Assembly (NCBI GenBank): GCA_900757025.1
Contig: CAAEMG010000060.1
Location: 1 to 5,616, forward strand
Reading direction: 5' to 3'
Source of the DNA: Clostridia bacterium
GTDB lineage: Bacteria > Bacillota > Clostridia > Lachnospirales > Anaerotignaceae
DNA: 5,616 bases
A program made the position numbers and the translations under genes. Below, piece after piece: positions 1-5,616 of the stretch. Positions within the stretch are counted from its first letter, which is position 1. Each line of letters opens with the position of its first letter. The notes under the pieces were generated by a model that saw only the letters and a list, made by a program, of their open reading frames with translations, made no database searches and was not told the DNA's origin.

Positions 1-697
1 AGACTGTTTCCGCCTTAAAAAACCTCTTTTTGAAAGAATACTTTCCCTTGGTGCAAGCTCCTGCTTTAACCAGATAGCCATGACGGTTGTGCAAATAGTA
101 CTTAACAACACTCTTTCATATTATGGCGCACTTTCACGCTACGGTGCGGAAATTCCTCTTGCCTGTGCCGGAATAATTACAAAAGTAAACATGATATTCA
201 TGGCTATAGTAATAGGCATATCACAGGGAACACAGCCTATAATAGGCTTTAACTACGGCGCACAAAAATACGGCAGAGTTAAAAAAACATACGGTCTTGC
301 TGTTTCGGCGGCAAGCATTATAGCCGTTATTGTTTTCATATGTTTTCAGGTTTTCCCAAGACAAATCATTGCCGTTTTCGGTTCGGGAAGTGAAATGTAT
401 TTTGCCTTTGCCGAAAGATATTTCAGAATATATATGTTTCTTACCATAGTAAACGGAATACAGCCTGTTACGGCTAACTTCTTTACATCTATAGGCAAAC
501 CAAAGCTCGGAATTTTCATGTCACTTACAAGACAGATTATATTCCTTCTGCCTCTTATAATTATTTTCCCTATATTTATGGGAATAGACGGCGTTATGTA
601 TGCAGGGCCTATTGCCGATGCGGCTACGGCTGCTGTATGTATATACTTCCTTATAAAGGAAATGAGAATACTTACACAGAAGGAAAACGGAAGGTAA
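1..697 (+). CDS. MATE-family multidrug efflux transporter, C-terminal half (5' partial)
   Basis: Integral membrane antiporter of the MATE family, which exports cationic drugs and metabolites using a Na+ or H+ gradient. The reading frame is open from base 2, so the gene enters from the left; the ATG at base 80 is an internal Met, not the start. The 231 visible residues match the second six-helix bundle of a protein that is usually about 450 residues long. The hallmark is QGTQPIIGFNYGA at fragment residues 75-87, followed by a basic loop (QKYGRVKK), as in MepA/NorM-like proteins. Hydrophobic segments lie at roughly residues 13-38, 52-80, 97-117, 138-165, 171-192 and 195-217, consistent with TM7-TM12. 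A short charged tail ends at TAA (695-697). It converges on ileS. Substrate and subfamily cannot be told from this half, and the upstream gene or regulator is outside the window. Confidence 0.9.
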   Translation, partial: DCFRLKKPLFERILSLGASSCFNQIAMTVVQIVLNNTLSYYGALSRYGAEIPLACAGIITKVNMIFMAIVIGISQGTQPIIGFNYGAQKYGRVKKTYGLAVSAASIIAVIVFICFQVFPRQIIAVFGSGSEMYFAFAERYFRIYMFLTIVNGIQPVTANFFTSIGKPKLGIFMSLTRQIIFLLPLIIIFPIFMGIDGVMYAGPIADAATAAVCIYFLIKEMRILTQKENGR

Positions 698-710
698 CAC
701 CATAAATATT

Positions 711-725
711 AAGACCTTTGGTCTT
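711..725 (+). terminator. weak hairpin after the MATE gene, possible terminator
   Basis: AAGACC (711-716), a three-base TTT loop and GGTCTT (720-725) form a perfect 6-bp stem 13 bases after the transporter stop codon. Only one further T follows before a GCCCC run, so the U-tract is poor. It may be a weak or Rho-assisted 3' end. Readthrough would be stopped by the stronger hairpin at 910-935. Confidence 0.3.
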
Positions 726-740
726 TGCCCCAATACATCA

Positions 741-808
741 CAGCCCTTCTCCTGCTTGGGAATTTTGCTACGCCACCGAATCTGTCTTTGCGATTTCTAA
801 AAGGGCTG
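741..808. repeat. inverted repeat with 8-bp arms, repeat-element-like
   Basis: CAGCCCTT (741-748) and AAGGGCTG (801-808) are perfect 8-bp inverted arms around a 52-base interior with no open frame of note. The interior is more GC-rich than the flanking gaps and looks unlike the AT-rich spacers elsewhere in the window. This could be a small dispersed intergenic repeat, a remnant of one, or a folded 3' UTR element. A single copy cannot show that it is repeated in the genome. Confidence 0.35.
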
Positions 809-841
809 ACATAAACTTTGATAAAAGCTTTCTTCATTTTG

Positions 842-880
842 TTATTCTGAGCCGAGGCACAAGCCGCAGCCGAAGAATAT
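842..880. repeat. ATTCTGAGC...GAAGAAT imperfect palindrome, dispersed-repeat-like
   Basis: ATTCT (844-848) and AGAAT (874-878) enclose a GC-rich core in which GGC (856-858) and GCC (863-865) can pair across ACAA. The pattern resembles short intergenic palindromes of the ATTCTGAGC...GAAGAAT type, which I recall from many bacterial genomes, on either strand, in 3' gaps between genes. This resemblance is from memory. No function is established, and the second half is slightly degenerate. Confidence 0.4.
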
Positions 881-903
881 TATAAACACATTCATATTTT
901 TAA

Positions 904-947
904 CACAAAAAGGCACAGCCCGAAAGCTGTGCCTTAAATTTTTATTT
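904..947. terminator. intrinsic terminator of ileS, possibly bidirectional
   Basis: AAGGCACAGC (910-919) and GCTGTGCCTT (926-935) form a perfect 10-bp stem with a six-base loop. Read on the - strand it lies 14 bases after the ileS stop codon and is followed by a U-rich run (complement of 904-911), so it is a good Rho-independent terminator for ileS. On the + strand the T-rich run begins three bases after the stem (939-947), so it may also stop transcripts from the MATE gene. It implies that ileS is the last, and probably only, gene of its transcript. Confidence 0.85.
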
Positions 948-949
948 AA

Positions 950-3900
950 TTATCTTTTTTCAACACCGAGTGTTACTGTTTCGCCGTTGATATTCCATTC
1001 TTTTACATATCCCTTAGGAGTTCCTACAGAAATTTCTTCTGCAAGTACATCGCCCTTTATGGAGTCTGTATTTCTTTCGATTACGCCGGAAACAACGTCG
1101 TTGCCGTCAGCATAAACATTAATTCTGTCCATAACCTCAAAGCCGGCTTCTTTACGCATTGTCTGTATTTTGCTTACGATTTCACGTACAAAGCCTTCTT
1201 CTATAAGCTCAGGTGTAAGGTTTGTATCAAGTACAACTGCAAGCTTTGAATCTGATTCTGTTACAAAGCCGCTCTTTTCAACAACCTCAACAAGAACATC
1301 GCTTTCTTTAAGCTCAACCTGTGTACCGTCAATATCAAATGCAAATGTTTCGCCGTTTCTAAGTTTAGGAACTATTTCGCTGCCGTCTGCATTAGCAAGA
1401 TATTCTTTAATCTTAGGAAGGATTTTGCCGTATTTTGGTCCAAGCGTTCTAAGCTGTGGCTTCATGCTGTAGCCTGTAAGTCCGTCTGTGCTTGTTGTAA
1501 ACTCAACTTTCTTAACATTAAGCTCGTCAGCAATTATGTTGATGTACATTTCAGGAAGCTTTTCAGCGGATTTAACATACATAATACCTATTGGCTGACG
1601 GTTCTTGATGTTTGCTGAGTTTCTTGCGGCACGGCCGTTTACAACTATTTCAAGAACTGTATCCATGTTCTTTTCAAGGTCTTTATCAATCATTTCCTCA
1701 TTGCACTTAGGGAAGAATGTAAGATGAACACTTTCAGCTGCATTCTTATCGAAGTTTACAACAAGGTTCTGATAAATTTCTTCTGTCATGTAAGGAACAA
1801 AAGGAGCTGCAACCTTGCTTAATGTAACAAGAACTGTATAAAGAGTCATGTAAGCATTAATCTTATCCTGCTCCATACCCTTAGCCCAGAATCTTTCACG
1901 GCTTCTTCTTACATACCAGTTGCTTAATTCGTCAACAAAGCTGCTTAAAGCTCTTGCAGGCTCTGTAATTCTGAAGTTATCAAGGTTTTCTCTTGTTTCT
2001 TTAACAAGTGTGTTAAGTTTTGAAAGCACCCATTTGTCAATAGCAGGAAGTTTATCATATTCAAGCTTATAGTTCATAGGGTTGAACTGGTCAATTTCCG
2101 CATAAAGAACATAGAATGCGTATGTGTTCCAAAGTGTTCCGAGGAACTTTCTCTGTGTTTCGTTTACCTGTTCCTCGTCAAAACGGCATGGAAGCCAAGG
2201 AGCTGAGTTTACAAAGAAGAACCAACGTATAGCGTCTGAACCCTGTTTGTCAAGAATATCCCAAGGGCTTACTACGTTGCCTTTGTGCTTGCTCATCTTT
2301 AAACCGTTTTTATCCTGAACATGACCCATAACTATACAGTTCTTAAAGTCTGCCTGTCCGAAAAGAACAGTTGAAATAGCAAGCTGTGAATAGAACCAGC
2401 CTCTTGTCTGGTCAATAGCCTCTGTAATGTAGTCAGCAGGGAAACGTGACTCAAATAATTCCTTGTTTTCAAACGGATAGTGGAACTGTGCAAAAGGCAT
2501 TGCTCCTGAGTCGAACCAGCAGTCGATAACCTCAGGCACTCTTGTCATAGGCTTTCCGCACTTAGGGCATTTAACGTGTACTCTGTCGATATATGGCTTA
2601 TGAAGTTCTATTTCGTCCGGGCAGTCGTCGCTCATTGCTTTAAGTTCTTCTATACTGCCAATTACGTGTCTTTCGCCACATTCACATTCCCAAACAGGAA
2701 GTGGAGTACCCCAGTATCTTTCTCTTGAAAGACCCCAGTCAATTACGTTTTCAAGGAAGTTGCCCATACGTCCTTCCTTAATGTTGTCAGGAAGCCAGTT
2801 TATTGAACGGTTGTTTGCAACAAGCTGATCTCTTACGGCTGTCATTTTTATGAACCATTCTTCTCTTGCATAGTAAAGAAGCGGTGTGTCACATCTCCAG
2901 CAGTGTGGATAGCTGTGTTCAAAAGGAATAGCCGCAAAAAGCTTGCCTTCGTTTTTAAGGTATTCAAGAACAAGTTTGTCTGCATCTTTTACAAACATAC
3001 CTGCCCAAGGTTTAACTTCTTCCGTAAAGTTGCCCTGTGTATCAACATACTGACGGAAAGGAAGACCGTTTTCTTTACCTACACGGTTATCGTCTTCACC
3101 GAAAGCTGTAGCTATATGAACAACGCCTGTACCGTCTTCTGTTGTAACATATCCGTCTGCAACGATTTTAAAGCCGTTTTCGTCGTCGTCAACAAAGTCG
3201 AATAATGGGAAATATCTTCTTCCTGTGTATTCGCTGCCTTTTTTCTTTTCAACAACTTCAACTTCTTTGCCTTCGCCAAATACTTTTTCAACAAGTGCTT
3301 CGGCAAGTATATACTGCTCGCCGTCAACTTTAACTTTAACATAGTCAACGTCCGGATTCATACAAAGACCAACGTTTGAAGGAAGTGTCCAAGGTGTTGT
3401 TGTCCATGCAAGAACGAATGTGTCTTCATCTCTTAATTTGAATTTTGCAATAGCCGAAACTTCTTTAACATCTTTGTAGCCCTGTGCAACTTCGTGGCTT
3501 GAAAGAGCTGTTCCGCATCTTGGGCAGTAAGGAACGATTTTATGACCCTTATAAAGAAGACCTTTTTCCCAGATTTTCTTTAATGCCCACCATTCGGACT
3601 CAATATAGTTGTTGTGGTATGTGATATATGGATTTTCCATATCAGCCCAGAAACCGAGTCTGTCGCTCATTTCCGTCCACTCTGAAAGGTATTTCCAAAC
3701 GCTTTCTTTACATTTTTTGATGAAAGGTTCAACACCGTATTTTTCAATCTGTGGCTTGCCGTCAAGGCCAAGAACTTTTTCAACCTCAAGCTCAACAGGA
3801 AGACCATGTGTGTCCCAGCCGGCTTTACGGAATACGTTTTCACCCTTCATTACGTGATAACGGCAGATGATGTCTTTAACACTTCTTGTTATAACATGAC

Positions 3901-4069
3901 CGATATGAGGTCTACCGTTTGCTGTCGGCGGGCCGTCATAGAATGTCCATTTAGGGCCGTCTTCTCTTTGAGTAAATGTTTTCTTAAAGATGTTGTTATC
4001 TTTCCAGAATTTTAAAACTTCTTTTTCCCTCTCAACTGAGTTGAGATTTGTGGAAACCTTCTGATACAT
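950..4069 (-). CDS. ileS: isoleucyl-tRNA synthetase, type 2 (IleRS2), complete
   Basis: Cytoplasmic class Ia aminoacyl-tRNA synthetase (EC 6.1.1.5) that charges tRNA-Ile with isoleucine using ATP and hydrolyses mischarged Val-tRNA. At 1039 residues it fits the longer, eukaryote-like type 2 family. Visible motifs, in order: HIGH at 55-58; CPRC Zn ligands at 182/185; CP1 editing domain with TTTPWTLPSN (223-232) and GTGVVHIATAFGEDD (313-327, conserved Asp327); Cys390/393; WGLSRERYWGTPLP (445-458); Cys462/464 and 501/504; CWFDSG (517-522); KMSKH (591-595). The anticodon-binding helical domain starts near 680 (NWYVRRSRERFW at 717-728), followed by the type 2 C-terminal region. Residue 321 is Thr where Pro is usual. 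The start is the ATG at 4067-4069, with GGAGGT six bases upstream. Expression is controlled by the T-box leader upstream, and a terminator follows the TAA. Identity is certain; type 2 assignment rests on length and Cys pattern. Confidence 0.98.
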   Translation of the reverse strand: MYQKVSTNLNSVEREKEVLKFWKDNNIFKKTFTQREDGPKWTFYDGPPTANGRPHIGHVITRSVKDIICRYHVMKGENVFRKAGWDTHGLPVELEVEKVLGLDGKPQIEKYGVEPFIKKCKESVWKYLSEWTEMSDRLGFWADMENPYITYHNNYIESEWWALKKIWEKGLLYKGHKIVPYCPRCGTALSSHEVAQGYKDVKEVSAIAKFKLRDEDTFVLAWTTTPWTLPSNVGLCMNPDVDYVKVKVDGEQYILAEALVEKVFGEGKEVEVVEKKKGSEYTGRRYFPLFDFVDDDENGFKIVADGYVTTEDGTGVVHIATAFGEDDNRVGKENGLPFRQYVDTQGNFTEEVKPWAGMFVKDADKLVLEYLKNEGKLFAAIPFEHSYPHCWRCDTPLLYYAREEWFIKMTAVRDQLVANNRSINWLPDNIKEGRMGNFLENVIDWGLSRERYWGTPLPVWECECGERHVIGSIEELKAMSDDCPDEIELHKPYIDRVHVKCPKCGKPMTRVPEVIDCWFDSGAMPFAQFHYPFENKELFESRFPADYITEAIDQTRGWFYSQLAISTVLFGQADFKNCIVMGHVQDKNGLKMSKHKGNVVSPWDILDKQGSDAIRWFFFVNSAPWLPCRFDEEQVNETQRKFLGTLWNTYAFYVLYAEIDQFNPMNYKLEYDKLPAIDKWVLSKLNTLVKETRENLDNFRITEPARALSSFVDELSNWYVRRSRERFWAKGMEQDKINAYMTLYTVLVTLSKVAAPFVPYMTEEIYQNLVVNFDKNAAESVHLTFFPKCNEEMIDKDLEKNMDTVLEIVVNGRAARNSANIKNRQPIGIMYVKSAEKLPEMYINIIADELNVKKVEFTTSTDGLTGYSMKPQLRTLGPKYGKILPKIKEYLANADGSEIVPKLRNGETFAFDIDGTQVELKESDVLVEVVEKSGFVTESDSKLAVVLDTNLTPELIEEGFVREIVSKIQTMRKEAGFEVMDRINVYADGNDVVSGVIERNTDSIKGDVLAEEISVGTPKGYVKEWNINGETVTLGVEKR

Positions 4070-4075
4070 TTTTAT

Positions 4076-4081
4076 ACCTCC
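4076..4081 (-). promoter_or_regulatory. ileS ribosome binding site
   Basis: GGAGGT on the - strand, six bases before the ATG at 4067-4069, is a near-perfect Shine-Dalgarno site. It fixes the ileS start and lies outside the T-box terminator hairpin, so control should act on transcription rather than on access of ribosomes. Confidence 0.9.
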
Positions 4082-4132
4082 GTTTTTTTATATAATTACC
4101 GTTTGTGATTATTTTAATCTTTTTTAAACATT

Positions 4133-4166
4133 AAAAAAACTCCGTCCTAACTATGCAGGACGGAGT
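4133..4166 (-). terminator. T-box attenuator (intrinsic terminator) of ileS
   Basis: On the - strand ACTCCGTCCT (complement of 4157-4166) pairs with AGGACGGAGT (complement of 4139-4148) across an eight-base loop, followed at once by a T run (complement of 4133-4138). The 5' arm also carries the bases that close the antiterminator (CCGT and CCT, complement of 4157-4163), so the two folds exclude each other. It stops transcription when tRNA-Ile is charged. Confidence 0.93.
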
Positions 4167-4396
4167 GAATATCCGCGGTACCACCTGAGTTGGCATATTT
4201 ATATAATGCCCTCTTTGTCCGTAAAAATACGGCTTTTTCTGTAACGTGAAAACCACGTCGGCACTTACTTTTAAAAATTTCCGCACCGCCGCCAAGAGGT
4301 GATTTTCATTTTCCTTTTACTTGCAACAGGCTCACACCGTCCCTGTCTCGCTTATGCTTTCAAAAAGAAATTACTGTCCTCTTCATTGCGTTTGAC
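4139..4396 (-). promoter_or_regulatory. T-box riboswitch sensing tRNA-Ile (AUC specifier), controlling ileS
   Basis: Leader RNA element that binds uncharged tRNA-Ile and lets transcription continue into ileS. All coordinates are for the - strand. Stem I is closed by AAGAGG (4383-4378) with CCTCTT (4299-4294). Just inside the 3' arm is the specifier AUC (4303-4301), an Ile codon, followed by the expected purine A (4300). The distal part has CAGG/CCTG (4345-4342 with 4330-4327) around GGTGTGAG. Further hairpins are ACGTG/CACGT (4258-4254 with 4248-4244), CCGTA/TACGG (4232-4228 with 4223-4219) and GGCAT/ATGCC (4210-4206 with 4196-4192). The T-box AGGTGGTACCGCGG (4186-4173) gives an antiterminator: AGG pairs with CCT (4159-4157) and GCGG with CCGT (4163-4160), leaving the seven-base bulge UGGUACC. 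UGGU matches the ACCA end of tRNA-Ile, whose discriminator is A. Ile-specific assignment agrees with the downstream gene. Confidence 0.97.
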
Positions 4397-4403
4397 GAAA
4401 ACT

Positions 4404-4432
4404 ATTATATAGTAAGCTTTTGGTTTTGTAAA
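4404..4432 (-). promoter_or_regulatory. sigma-A promoter of the ileS leader
   Basis: On the - strand TTTACA (4432-4427; five of six bases of the -35 consensus) and TATAAT (4409-4404; perfect -10) are separated by exactly 17 bases. This predicts a start near 4396-4397, about a dozen bases before Stem I of the T-box and roughly 330 bases before the ileS start codon. No mapping data are available, but spacing and position are as expected for a T-box transcript. Confidence 0.88.
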
Positions 4433-4446
4433 GACATTTTGTTATT

Positions 4447-4500
4447 TTTGTATACAAAGAAATATTTTTAATATATAAGAAAAACTGCTTTGTATACCGT
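4447..4500. promoter_or_regulatory. paired operator-like TTTGTATAC sites between divergent promoters
   Basis: TTTGTATACAAA (4447-4458) is a perfect 12-bp palindrome. TTTGTATAC recurs at 4489-4497 with a diverged right half (CGT). Because the core is self-complementary, the two copies also read as a 10-bp inverted repeat, GTATACAAAG (4450-4459) and CTTTGTATAC (4488-4497). The site centres are 42 bp apart, four helical turns, as for a dimer pair bound on one DNA face. The shape recalls operators of GntR-type regulators, but no regulator is encoded here. The left site lies just upstream of the ileS -35 box. The stretch is AT-rich, so chance is possible. Confidence 0.3.
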
Positions 4501-4640
4501 AAATATTTACATATTCATATAAAAATTCATTTTCTCTTTCAACATTAATTAAATTTTAAACATTCGCTGCACAATATAAATGCAAAATCAGCCTTTTTTC
4601 AATAAAATAATTACAGTTGTGTTAAGGTTTAATAAAAAAG
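4501..4640. other. AT-rich intergenic stretch, no gene seen
   Basis: This is the middle of the 285-base gap between the ileS promoter and the epimerase gene. It is very AT-rich. It holds the 12-bp palindrome GTAAATATTTAC (4499-4510), which is not surprising at this base composition, and no convincing RNA fold or coding frame. The one small open frame that crosses its right end (4580-4702) lacks a ribosome binding site. Confidence 0.6.
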
Positions 4641-4669
4641 TGGAAAAAAATCCGCAGACAGGTTATAAT
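4641..4669 (+). promoter_or_regulatory. probable sigma-A promoter of the epimerase gene
   Basis: TGGAAA (4641-4646; four of six bases of the -35 consensus), a 17-base spacer and a perfect TATAAT (4664-4669) point right. They predict a start near 4676 and a 5' leader of about 40 bases. It is the best match in the gap and well placed for the gene starting at 4718, although AT-rich DNA gives false -10 boxes easily. Confidence 0.6.
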
Positions 4670-4701
4670 AAAAAAAGATATATGCAAAACAGAATTTTTT
4701 A

Positions 4702-4708
4702 AGAGAGG
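4702..4708 (+). promoter_or_regulatory. epimerase ribosome binding site
   Basis: AGAGAGG lies nine bases before the ATG at 4718-4720. It is a slightly imperfect Shine-Dalgarno site and supports that ATG, the first in the frame that gives the family's N-terminal GTRPE motif at the usual distance. Confidence 0.8.
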
Positions 4709-4717
4709 TTTATTTAT

Positions 4718-5616
4718 ATGAAAAAAGTAATGCTTGCTTTCGGAACCCGTCCGGAGGCTATAAAAATGTGCCCTCTTGTTAAAGAACTGAAAACAAGAAA
4801 GGATATCGAAACTGTACTTTGCGTAACCGGTCAGCACAGACAAATGCTCGATCAGGTTTTGAAGGCTTTTGATGTTGAGCCCGACTATGACCTTTCAATT
4901 ATGAAGGACAAGCAGACACTTTTCGATGTTACGGCAAATATACTTTTAAAAATAAAAGATGTGCTTGAAGAAGTTAAGCCTGATGTTGTTCTTGTTCACG
5001 GCGACACAAGCACAACATTTACAACGGCTCTTGCCTGCTATTATATGCAGATTCCCGTTGGCCACGTTGAGGCAGGGCTTAGAACATACAACATCTACTC
5101 TCCTTTCCCAGAGGAATTTAACCGTCAGGCAGTAAGCATAATTTCACGCTTTAATTTTGCTCCAACGGAAATTTCAAAAGGAAACCTTTTAAGAGAAGGC
5201 AGAGACGAAAGCACAATTTATGTTACGGGAAATACAGCTATAGATGCCCTTAAAACAACTGTAAGAGATGATTATACCCATCCTCAGCTTGAATGGGCAA
5301 AAGGCAGCAGACTTATTATGCTTACGGCACACAGAAGAGAAAACCTCGGCGAGCCTATGCACCATATGTTCAGAGCCATAAAACGAATAGTTGATGAAAC
5401 GCCTGATATAAAGGTGATTTATCCTATACATATGAATCCGATTGTAAGAAAGGCTGCCGATGAGGAGCTTGGCGGAGATGAGAGAATAAGAATTATAGAG
5501 CCTTTGGAGGTTCTTGATTTTCACAATTTCCTTTCCAGAAGCTATCTTATACTTACAGACAGCGGCGGAATACAGGAAGAAGCACCTTCCCTTGGCAAGC
5601 CTGTTCTTGTTATGAG
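4718..5616 (+). CDS. wecB: UDP-N-acetylglucosamine 2-epimerase, non-hydrolysing (3' partial)
   Basis: Cytoplasmic enzyme (EC 5.1.3.14) that interconverts UDP-GlcNAc and UDP-ManNAc, the donor for ManNAc in teichoic acid linkage units, capsules and other surface glycans. The frame stays open to the right edge: 299 codons are visible of the roughly 370-390 usual for the family. The fold is the two-domain GT-B type. Visible motifs: FGTRPEAIKM (8-17) with Arg11 and Lys16; VTGQHRQMLDQVL (36-48); VHGDT with Asp96; GHVEAGLRT with Glu118; PFPEEFNR with Glu132; TGNTAIDAL (170-178); TAHRREN with His205; DSGGIQEEAPSLGKP (281-295) for uridine-nucleotide binding. Asp96, Glu118, Glu132 and His205 align with the catalytic residues of Escherichia coli WecB. 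The gene is divergent from ileS, with its own likely promoter. The Gram-positive name mnaA would fit equally well; the downstream partners that would show which polymer it serves lie outside the window. Confidence 0.96.
   Translation, partial: MKKVMLAFGTRPEAIKMCPLVKELKTRKDIETVLCVTGQHRQMLDQVLKAFDVEPDYDLSIMKDKQTLFDVTANILLKIKDVLEEVKPDVVLVHGDTSTTFTTALACYYMQIPVGHVEAGLRTYNIYSPFPEEFNRQAVSIISRFNFAPTEISKGNLLREGRDESTIYVTGNTAIDALKTTVRDDYTHPQLEWAKGSRLIMLTAHRRENLGEPMHHMFRAIKRIVDETPDIKVIYPIHMNPIVRKAADEELGGDERIRIIEPLEVLDFHNFLSRSYLILTDSGGIQEEAPSLGKPVLVM

Noticed and set aside
80..82. ATG at base 80 as the start of a short transporter gene.
   Set aside because: The frame is open to the left edge and already encodes MATE-like helix sequence before this Met, with no ribosome binding site in front of it.
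521..733. Open frame on the - strand opposite the end of the transporter gene.
   Set aside because: It lies antisense to well-conserved MATE coding sequence, has no domain-like features and has no visible start signals.
3112..3348. 78-codon open frame in another frame on the - strand within ileS.
   Set aside because: It overlaps the editing domain of ileS, is Lys/Leu/Thr-rich low-complexity sequence and lacks an initiation site; it is a frame shadow.
4499..4510. Perfect 12-bp palindrome GTAAATATTTAC as a separate operator.
   Set aside because: Palindromes of this length in DNA this AT-rich are expected by chance about as often as seen, and it has no second copy nearby.
4580..4702. A 40-codon open frame on the + strand just before the epimerase gene, a possible leader peptide.
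   Set aside because: It has no ribosome binding site, is Lys/Asn/Ile-rich as expected from AT-rich non-coding DNA, and spans the likely promoter of the next gene, so that transcript could not encode it whole.
5189..5524. 111-codon open frame on the - strand inside the epimerase gene.
   Set aside because: The opposite strand encodes the conserved WecB motifs throughout; the antisense peptide has no recognisable pattern.

Overview
The window reads as ordinary chromosomal DNA from an AT-rich, Gram-positive-type anaerobe, most likely a member of the Clostridia (Bacillota). The evidence is a tRNA-Ile-sensing T-box leader in front of ileS, strong GGAGG-type ribosome binding sites, sigma-A-like promoters with TATAAT boxes, AGA as the usual Arg codon, and a long (1039-residue) type 2 isoleucyl-tRNA synthetase. 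I cannot assign a genus from the sequence alone. Base and codon use look alike in all three genes, so I see no sign of recent transfer.

Layout, left to right. (1) Bases 1-697, + strand: the C-terminal half of a MATE-family multidrug/organic-cation efflux transporter, cut by the left edge. (2) Bases 698-949: a gene-free convergent gap. It holds a weak hairpin after the transporter, two inverted-repeat structures that look like dispersed intergenic repeats, and a strong terminator hairpin for ileS. (3) Bases 950-4069, - strand: complete ileS. (4) Bases 4133-4432, - strand: the ileS control region, with promoter, T-box riboswitch (AUC specifier, UGGU bulge, antiterminator) and competing intrinsic terminator. 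(5) Bases 4433-4717: an AT-rich gap between divergent promoters, with two TTTGTATAC elements 42 bp apart and a probable promoter for the rightward gene. (6) Bases 4718-5616, + strand: the first 299 codons of a non-hydrolysing UDP-GlcNAc 2-epimerase (WecB/MnaA family), cut by the right edge.

The genes do not form one pathway. ileS is a single-gene unit with its own terminator and amino-acid-responsive leader: uncharged tRNA-Ile should stabilise the antiterminator and raise expression. The epimerase supplies UDP-ManNAc for cell-surface glycopolymers and probably heads a separate rightward transcript. The transporter is the tail of a unit entering from the left. I did not find a new biological system here. 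The points most worth checking are the paired operator-like sites between ileS and the epimerase gene, the repeat-like structures between the transporter and ileS, and a substitution in the editing-site motif of IleRS.
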